From: an uncultured Prevotella sp.
GTDB lineage: Bacteria > Bacteroidota > Bacteroidia > Bacteroidales > Bacteroidaceae
NCBI GenBank assembly: GCA_947072805.1
Contig: CAMTJK010000005.1
Span: 1 to 28,270 of the forward strand
Direction of reading: 5' to 3'
DNA: 28,270 bases
In this document: positions 23,577 through 28,270 of the stretch, in pieces
Numbering within the stretch: the first letter of the stretch is position 1
How the letters are laid out: the number at the start of each line of letters is the position of its first letter
Notes under the pieces: model-generated
Told to the model about the DNA's origin: nothing
Database searches by the model: none
The model's input: the letters and a program-made list of their open reading frames with translations, nothing else
Made by a program: the position numbers and the translations under genes

Positions 23577-25646
23577 ATGATAAGAAAGATATTCCTTTTC
23601 CTTGCAGTCATCAGTTACGTTACAGCTACGGCAGGCATTGTTCCGCGTGCAGAGGCATTGCTGGCAGCACGCCGTTTCATGAGTAGCAGGGGCATGAGCG
23701 TTGCCCCGACAGCCTTGCCGGCATATTCCGCACCACAAAAGATGTCAGCCGCGCAGAATGCGGCAAGCTATTACGTGTTCAATGCCGATGGCGGCAAGGG
23801 TTACGTGATAGTATCGGGCGACGACCGCACACTTCCCATACTTGCTTATTCCACACAGGGCAGCTTCGATGCCGCTGCCATGCCCGACAACATGAGGGCG
23901 TGGCTGCAGTATTATGCCGACTGCATAGAAGCCCTCGGCAGTGACAGTGTCCCCTCCGCCGCCACCGAGACCGATGCCGATGGCGTGCAGCCCGTGCTGA
24001 AGACGGCATTCGTATCGCCCCTTCTTGCCACGAAGTGGGACCAGACAGCACCCTACTGGAACATGTGCCCCTCCTACGGCTACACCCGCTGTTGTACCGG
24101 CTGCGTGGCAACGGCAATGGCACAGGTGCTCTATCATCATCGCCATCCTGCCGCCATCACCACCGACATACCCGCGTACACCACCACTTCGCTACGTCTC
24201 AACGTGGAGGGCGTTGCCGCCGGTACGGCGATAGACTGGGACATGATGCTCACCGACTACAGCGGAGGCTGCACCGACAGTCAGGCTGATGCCGTGGCAC
24301 GGCTGATGAAGTATTGCGGAGCGGCGGTGAGCATGGATTATGGAACCTTCGCACAGGGCGGCTCCCTGGCTTATTGTCCCGACATAGCCATAGCCCTGAA
24401 GACATATTTCGACTACGACAGCCGTCTGCATCAGGCCACGCGCAGCAACTACACCATAGCCGAATGGAACGCCCTGCTGCTCAAGGAACTTGAAAATGGC
24501 CGTCCGGTAATATATTTCGGTCAGTCCACAGGCGGCGCCCACTGCTTTGTAATAGACGGATATGAGGGCGACGAGACAGCCTACTTCCATGTAAACTGGG
24601 GCTGGTCGGGCGAAGCTGACGGCTATTACGCCATCTCTGTGCTCAATCCCTACAGCACCGACGGTGCCGGAGCCGGCACGAGTGCCGACGGCTACAGCTT
24701 CTCGCAGAAGGCCGTGATAGGCATACAGAAGAGCGGAGCCTCTGCCGACATACCTGCAGACACTTACGCCGGAAGTCTCTCGTTCGAGAACTTCTCGCTT
24801 GCTGACGGTTACCTCTCGTTCGGCATGTGGAACAATACAGAGGCGACGTGCAGCTACCATATAGGTGCGCTGTGCGAGGATGCCGCCGGCAATGTGCAGG
24901 AGACGGAGTTTGCGAGATACAGCAACGTGACGCTGAAGCCCGGCTACGGATGGAACAGTGTGGAGATGAACATGAACGACATTCTCGACCCCTTCAGCCT
25001 TACGGAGGGAGACTACCGTCTGTTCATATACGGAGAAGTACTGAAGCAGAACCTCACCACGGAGGGCAGGCGCAACTATGTCAAGGTAAGCGTCGATGCT
25101 TCGGGTGCCCGTACTTACGAGCTGCATCCCACGCAGCAGCTCACTGTGCCGCGCATGCTGATGCCCGCGGAGCCCGAGGTGGACGTCTGCCAGCGCATAA
25201 CGGCTACCGTAAGCAACGCCGGCGATGAGTATAACGGCATGCTTTACATCTTTGCCGACCCTGTGCAGGCATCGTCGAAGACACTCATCATGAAGACGGG
25301 AGCAGCCATACCGGCAGGCGGTACGGCAGATGTGGAGATATTCCTCACGCCCACCATTGCGCTCAACTACGCCGTGACCGTTACCACCGATGCCGGCGGC
25401 AATAACGTGATAGGCAAGGGAATACTGAAGCTGGAGCCCGACCCTATAATAACACCGGGGGAGGATGGTGCAGGCGATGTAGACGACAACGGACGCCTTG
25501 ACATTTCGGATGTGGTGGCGCTCTGCCGGTATATAGTAACAAGAAACAGCAACAAAATAAAAAAGGAGAATGCCGACGTAAACAAGGACGGCAGAATCAA
25601 CGTTACCGACGTGTCAGACCTTGTGCGCCGCATTGTCCTCTACTGA
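23577..25646 (+). CDS. C10 family cysteine peptidase with C-terminal dockerin (paralogue)
   Basis: A 689-aa secreted protease. The ATG at 23577 is chosen because a signal peptide (ending near TATA|G) follows and the promoter lies upstream; the open frame reaching back to 23379 runs into the terminator and is not coding. The propeptide contains SYYVFNADGGKGYVIVSGDD, as in the first peptidase. Catalytic residues are Cys176 (TGCVATAMAQ), His322 (GGAHCFVIDGYEG) and the Asn340-Trp341 region (FHVNWGWSG). A beta region follows, then directly a dockerin at 633-689 (DVDDNGRLDISD and DVNKDGRINVTD). Compared with its 915-aa paralogue it lacks the two CARDB-like repeats between the beta region and the dockerin. 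It converges on the glycosyltransferase gene with 6 bp between stops and no terminator visible. Confidence 0.9.
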   Translation: MIRKIFLFLAVISYVTATAGIVPRAEALLAARRFMSSRGMSVAPTALPAYSAPQKMSAAQNAASYYVFNADGGKGYVIVSGDDRTLPILAYSTQGSFDAAAMPDNMRAWLQYYADCIEALGSDSVPSAATETDADGVQPVLKTAFVSPLLATKWDQTAPYWNMCPSYGYTRCCTGCVATAMAQVLYHHRHPAAITTDIPAYTTTSLRLNVEGVAAGTAIDWDMMLTDYSGGCTDSQADAVARLMKYCGAAVSMDYGTFAQGGSLAYCPDIAIALKTYFDYDSRLHQATRSNYTIAEWNALLLKELENGRPVIYFGQSTGGAHCFVIDGYEGDETAYFHVNWGWSGEADGYYAISVLNPYSTDGAGAGTSADGYSFSQKAVIGIQKSGASADIPADTYAGSLSFENFSLADGYLSFGMWNNTEATCSYHIGALCEDAAGNVQETEFARYSNVTLKPGYGWNSVEMNMNDILDPFSLTEGDYRLFIYGEVLKQNLTTEGRRNYVKVSVDASGARTYELHPTQQLTVPRMLMPAEPEVDVCQRITATVSNAGDEYNGMLYIFADPVQASSKTLIMKTGAAIPAGGTADVEIFLTPTIALNYAVTVTTDAGGNNVIGKGILKLEPDPIITPGEDGAGDVDDNGRLDISDVVALCRYIVTRNSNKIKKENADVNKDGRINVTDVSDLVRRIVLY

Positions 25647-25652
25647 AGCCTC

Positions 25653-26672
25653 TTACTTGAACTTATCCCTGCCCAGCCACTTGTTAATTCTTCGTCGCAG
25701 CGACTTGAAAATCACGCCGAAGTTGCCGCGTATCAGGTTGAGCCACAGTTCTTCGAGCGAATATCCTATTTTTATCCACGGATGGTTCCATGCGTAGGTT
25801 TTGTAGAGCCTGTCCAGATAGCCCACGTTCTCTATCACGTAGCGCGGATGTCGCAGCGGGAAGTCCAGTTCGTGCCGTTTCATGGTGTATATGCGTCGCA
25901 GCCGTCGCGGAGTGGTGTTTAGTGATGCGCTGTAGTGAGTAGATTCTGCTATCATGCCCACGTTGTTTATAAGGTTTTTCGACGGCATGATGGCAAGTCC
26001 CGAGTTGAAGAGCGTAGCCGCCCAGAATATCGATTCGTAATATTCCTTTCCTGTGTCGCGGTGGTCGCGGAACATTCGTGTCATATTCTTCTTGTACCCC
26101 CTTTTTCTGATGAGAGCCTCGAGCTGCTTCATGTTATATTCGTCGTCGAGGAACGAGTATTTTCCGTCCCATTGGTCTATCACCCTGCGCCACGAAGCCC
26201 ATCCCCAGATAGAGAAAGCCGACGTGAAGAAGTAGTCGTATGGTGTGTCGGGCGTCACCTCGTCTATGTTGAATCCCGCAATCATCGTTATGCGTTCATC
26301 GTTCTCATATCTGTCGAGCATCTCCTTGCAGAAGGGGAAGAACGACTGCGACGGCACGTCGTCGTCTTCGAGCACTATACATTTGTCCACGATAGAGAAA
26401 GCCCACTTTTGCGATATATATTCCGAAGGGTCGCATCCGTAGTTGCGTGTCTGGTACATTCTGTGTACCTCGCACTCCCAGTCTATATCCTCGGCAATTT
26501 TCCTACAAGCCTCTATTCCCGGCACGTCACGTTCTCCGCGTGCGCCGTCCTGATAGAGGAAGAGCCGTGAGGGTCGTGCTTTCTTCACCTCTTCAAATAC
26601 GAGCCTGAACGGTTCGGGTCGGTTGAAGAAGAGCAGCAGTACGGCAACGTCAGTCTTTGCAGCATTTTTCAT
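25653..26672 (-). CDS. GT-A type glycosyltransferase (HlpA/GNT-I-like)
   Basis: A 339-aa cytosolic protein with no signal peptide. The N-terminus reads VAVLLLFFNRPE, typical of nucleotide-sugar transferases. The metal-binding acidic motif is VLEDDDVPS (Asp103-105). A further signature, SIWGWASWRRVIDQWDG (from about 154), is seen in the bacterial glycosyltransferase group often labelled hemolytic protein HlpA-like, whose fold resembles GNT-I. The basic C-terminus (SLRRRINKWLGRDKFK) could contact the membrane. The role is probably addition of a sugar to a surface polysaccharide or glycoprotein; donor and acceptor are unknown. It is a single-gene unit with its own promoter and no other glycan genes nearby on this strand. 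A gene for glycosylating exported fimbrial or secreted proteins is possible but unsupported. Confidence 0.8.
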   Translation of the reverse strand: MKNAAKTDVAVLLLFFNRPEPFRLVFEEVKKARPSRLFLYQDGARGERDVPGIEACRKIAEDIDWECEVHRMYQTRNYGCDPSEYISQKWAFSIVDKCIVLEDDDVPSQSFFPFCKEMLDRYENDERITMIAGFNIDEVTPDTPYDYFFTSAFSIWGWASWRRVIDQWDGKYSFLDDEYNMKQLEALIRKRGYKKNMTRMFRDHRDTGKEYYESIFWAATLFNSGLAIMPSKNLINNVGMIAESTHYSASLNTTPRRLRRIYTMKRHELDFPLRHPRYVIENVGYLDRLYKTYAWNHPWIKIGYSLEELWLNLIRGNFGVIFKSLRRRINKWLGRDKFK

Positions 26673-26691
26673 ATTTCGGAGGTTGTTTTTG

Positions 26692-26699
26692 CAAATATA
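26692..26699 (-). promoter_or_regulatory. Putative -7 element (TATATTTG) of the glycosyltransferase
   Basis: On the minus strand, TATATTTG matches TAnnTTTG and lies 19 bp upstream of the start at 26672. No TTTG is seen at the -33 position; an A-rich run (AAACAAAAAATAAG) occupies the spacer. The 23-bp sequence containing it recurs exactly upstream of the Fic gene at 27867-27889. Confidence 0.55.
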
Positions 26700-26737
26700 C
26701 TTATTTTTTGTTTCATGCGTACATTTCGTTTTGACAA

Positions 26738-27625
26738 TTAATCCTGTTGCTCATAATAATAGGAGTAGTCAATACCTTTCATAAAAGTCTCACGGTCGTT
26801 TATTTTATCCGTCAGGGCATCTTTCAGCAATCGCTTTATCGGTTCGCTGTCCACTATGCTTCTGCGCATGGCTTCAAGATATTCGTTCTTGTCTATCCTA
26901 CTCCAATCCACGCAACGTTTGAGATTTTTTTTGAATATAAGGTCAAGCCAAATGCGGGTGCTGCGGCCGTTGCCTTCCATGAAGGGATGTGCCACGTTCA
27001 TCTCCACATACTTGTCGGTAATCTCGTCGAAGGTACGCTCCGGCATCATCTCTATGTTCTTTAAGATGAGCGGGAAGTGCAAAGCGTTGGCAAAGTTGAA
27101 CCCACCTTTTGAGATGTTCTTCGTTCGTATTTGTCCGGCAAAGTCATACAGTCCGCCAAAGAGGTAGGCATGAATCTGTTGCAGGCATTTTATGCTACCC
27201 GGCTCAAGCGTGTCGAGCAGTCCGCTTTCAAAGAGTGAGTACGCCTTTTTGCGGCTTTGTCCGTCGATGGTATTGTCACTATAAGTAAACCAGTCAAGGA
27301 ATTTATTGGCGCGATTGTTTGGATAGTGTCTTGCAAGAGCCTTGACAGCATTGTCATCGAGGGTGTCAGCCAGTCGCATTTTGCCGTCGGGGGCCTCGAA
27401 TTTGAAGTCGTGAGTGACGCTCACTACTTCCTCACCGTTGCCGTTGAGTTTCTTTTTCAGCCAACGCCAGTAGTTGCCGGCCTTCACATAGTCGTCCTCA
27501 CCGTTGATAGCACTGACGATGTCGATGGCAGAGAAGAGCCACTTTGCTCCCTTCTCGTCCCAGACGGCTCGCACCATGCGGTCGTTGAAGAACCGTATTG
27601 ATTTTTTATAATTGCTGTCGTTCAT
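26738..27625 (-). CDS. Bro-N/antirepressor-like domain fused to class III Fic domain
   Basis: A 295-aa protein. Residues about 8-112 resemble the Bro-N domain of phage antirepressors (IRFFNDRMVRAVWDEKGAKW, FSAIDIVSAI, NYWRWLKKKL, NKFLDWFTYSD). About 135-270 is a Fic domain with the full motif HPFMEGNGRSTR (213-224), including catalytic His213, plus the typical GGLYDFAGQIRTKNISKGG. Fic proteins transfer AMP or related groups from nucleotides to target hydroxyls. The C-terminus has SYYYE (288-292), matching the [S/T]xxxE inhibitory motif at the end of class III Fic proteins, so the enzyme is probably self-inhibited and needs no separate antitoxin. The target is unknown. Bro-N could bind DNA or another protein. 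It appears to be an accessory gene unrelated to the fimbrial locus. Confidence 0.85.
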   Translation of the reverse strand: MNDSNYKKSIRFFNDRMVRAVWDEKGAKWLFSAIDIVSAINGEDDYVKAGNYWRWLKKKLNGNGEEVVSVTHDFKFEAPDGKMRLADTLDDNAVKALARHYPNNRANKFLDWFTYSDNTIDGQSRKKAYSLFESGLLDTLEPGSIKCLQQIHAYLFGGLYDFAGQIRTKNISKGGFNFANALHFPLILKNIEMMPERTFDEITDKYVEMNVAHPFMEGNGRSTRIWLDLIFKKNLKRCVDWSRIDKNEYLEAMRRSIVDSEPIKRLLKDALTDKINDRETFMKGIDYSYYYEQQD

Positions 27626-27719
27626 GCCTTATTCGTTATTTCATAGCAAATCCTGGTTGTAAGCCGGGCTCCGGAAAGACCTTCTCCAATGTCATCGGGA
27701 AATAATACGGCCTTGTCAC

Positions 27720-27806
27720 TTATGCTTGTTTTTTTTGTTTATCAGCCTTACTCCTGTCGTCTTTTGGTGGCTTGGTGAGGGTTGCTCCTCCCTCCAATTC
27801 TGCCAT
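27720..27806 (-). CDS. Possible 28-aa leader ORF upstream of the Fic gene
   Basis: A minus-strand ATG at 27806 opens a frame of 28 codons ending in TAA at 27720. The peptide starts MAELEGGATL and ends Lys/Gln-rich, without hydrophobic segments. It lies between the putative promoter and the Fic start, about 94 bp upstream of the latter. It overlaps one copy of the imperfect direct repeat; in the other copy the same frame is disrupted after about seven codons. It may be a remnant, leader peptide or chance ORF. Confidence 0.2.
   Translation of the reverse strand: MAELEGGATLTKPPKDDRSKADKQKKQA
27731..27802. repeat. Imperfect direct repeat, copy A
   Basis: About 72 bp, aligned with copy B at 27880-27952 by eye at roughly 75-80% identity. 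Shared blocks include TTTTTTGTTTAT, AGCCTTAC, GGCTTG and CCTCCAATTCTG. Both copies have the same orientation and lie about 150 bp apart. Confidence 0.7.
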
Positions 27807-27841
27807 AGCTCCACTTTTTGTTACGAAAAGCCCTTGAAAAT

Positions 27842-27856
27842 GTGGTAAGTTACCAC
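27842..27856. promoter_or_regulatory. Operator-like palindrome GTGGTAA-G-TTACCAC
   Basis: A perfect 7-bp dyad around one central base. It lies 11 bp downstream (minus strand) of the -7 box at 27868-27875, so it would cover about the first 20 transcribed bases. This is a typical place for a repressor operator. The regulator is not identified. Confidence 0.5.
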
Positions 27857-27867
27857 CTATTCAAAGG

Positions 27868-27875
27868 CAAATATA
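27868..27875 (-). promoter_or_regulatory. Putative -7 element (TATATTTG) of the Fic transcription unit
   Basis: TATATTTG on the minus strand matches TAnnTTTG. It lies within a 23-bp sequence identical to the one upstream of the glycosyltransferase. The Fic start is about 240 bp downstream, so the transcript would have a long leader containing the palindrome and the 28-codon ORF. No TTTG is seen at -33. Confidence 0.5.
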
Positions 27876-27879
27876 CTTA

Positions 27880-27952
27880 TTTTTTGTTTATTAGCCTTAC
27901 ACCTGCCGCCTTTTTTGGCTTGTGAGGATAAGCGCTCCTACCTCCAATTCTG
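27880..27952. repeat. Imperfect direct repeat, copy B
   Basis: The partner of the repeat at 27731-27802. Its left edge merges with the promoter-bearing 23-bp element; copy A lacks the CAAATATA portion. The duplication therefore concerns the sequence just upstream of the promoter, or an old small gene copied twice. Confidence 0.7.
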
Positions 27953-28116
27953 AGATCTGCATTCATTGAGGCTTGCGTTTATTACCTTATAAAATTTTCG
28001 GAAGATGTTGTCAATTCTTTCTCGGTATAGAAGTTCCGGATTTTATTCAATCAAGCTTTCACTGTTCTTGTTGTTCCGCCGTTCTTTAGCCAAATAGCGC
28101 AAATTGCTTTAGTTAT

Positions 28117-28229
28117 GACAACAGGGACAACCCGGAACAGCTTTTTCTTATGATAGAAGTGCTTATTTCTGACGGTAGCAAGGAAAACAAAGATAACAAC
28201 AAGTGTTGTCCCGAGTTGTCCCTGTTGTC
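28117..28229. repeat. Inverted repeat of 19 bp arms around 75 bp
   Basis: The arm at 28117-28135 (GACAACAGGGACAACCCGG) is the reverse complement of 28211-28229 apart from one base. An AGTTAT outside each arm extends the symmetry with a 4-bp gap. The right arm also holds direct repeats of GTTGTCCC. No ORF lies between the arms. It could be a MITE-like remnant or a large stem-loop. Confidence 0.6.
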
Positions 28230-28270
28230 GTTAATAACTGTTCGCTGAAAAATTATGCGCCGCCGTAACT

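Larger units (their letters stand above)
27626..28270. other. Mostly non-coding region with repeats upstream of the Fic gene
   Basis: This 645-bp stretch has no convincing protein gene. On the minus strand it holds a promoter element (27868-27875), an operator-like palindrome (27842-27856) and a 28-codon ORF (27720-27806). It also contains an imperfect direct repeat (27731-27802 and 27880-27952) and an inverted repeat near the window end (28117-28229). Between about 27960 and 28110 I see nothing recognisable. Confidence 0.6.

Noticed and set aside
19064..25646. C10 peptidases as the maturation protease of the fimbrillins
   Set aside because: The pilin motif implies cleavage after Arg, whereas streptopain-type enzymes are guided mainly by a hydrophobic residue at P2; gene proximity alone is not enough.
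25935..26570. Plus-strand open frame (211 codons) opposite the glycosyltransferase
   Set aside because: It is antisense to a gene with clear motifs (EDDD, WGWASW) and has no domain features of its own.

Overview
The window looks like a Bacteroidales chromosome, most likely Prevotellaceae. The support is: fimbrillin (Mfa/FimA-type) lipoproteins, DUF3575 and DUF5119-like fimbrial accessory proteins, a CarboxypepD_reg/TonB-plug outer-membrane protein, C10 (streptopain/interpain-type) cysteine peptidases, a Prevotella-style C-terminal sorting tail, promoters of the Bacteroidetes type (TTTG ... TAnnTTTG), and starts that mostly lack Shine-Dalgarno sites. I saw no rRNA, tRNA, CRISPR array or recognisable transposase.

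Layout. (1) 61-3550: a TonB-dependent-receptor-like outer-membrane protein followed closely by an integral-membrane acyltransferase. (2) 3551-3904: a gene-free region with a run of nine C residues and a Bacteroidetes -7 promoter element. (3) 3905-10855: a fimbrial locus, in order DUF3575 protein with an 11-residue repeat tail, DUF5119/FimB-Mfa2-like lipoprotein, and three related fimbrillin lipoproteins. The second fimbrillin (8045-9562) is the best candidate for the major shaft subunit. (4) 10939-17875: four tightly spaced envelope genes (small DUF3575 protein, 901-aa protein with an OmpA-like domain, 702-aa multi-barrel outer-membrane protein, TPR protein), probably the pilus assembly or anchoring apparatus. 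A further fimbrillin follows at 17915-19009; it lacks the C-terminal strands of the others and may be a fibre-terminal subunit. (5) 19064-25646: a C10 peptidase with a C-terminal dockerin, a secreted protein whose N-terminal domain resembles a cohesin, a strong terminator, a textbook promoter, and a second dockerin-bearing C10 peptidase. (6) Minus strand, 25653-27806: a GT-A type glycosyltransferase and a Bro-N/Fic fusion with its own promoter, an operator-like palindrome and a possible small leader ORF. (7) 27626-28270: mostly non-coding DNA with imperfect direct and inverted repeats.

How it may work together (inference): regions 3-4 would build a type V-like fimbria from lipoprotein precursors. 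Precursors carry a conserved Thr-Arg about 35-45 residues after the lipobox cysteine, where an Arg-specific protease is known to cut in this family. No such protease is encoded here. The peptidase/cohesin-like genes may form a separate non-cellulosomal dockerin-cohesin protease assembly, directly downstream and on the same strand. All gene boundaries and families come from reading the sequence; no database search or structure prediction was run.
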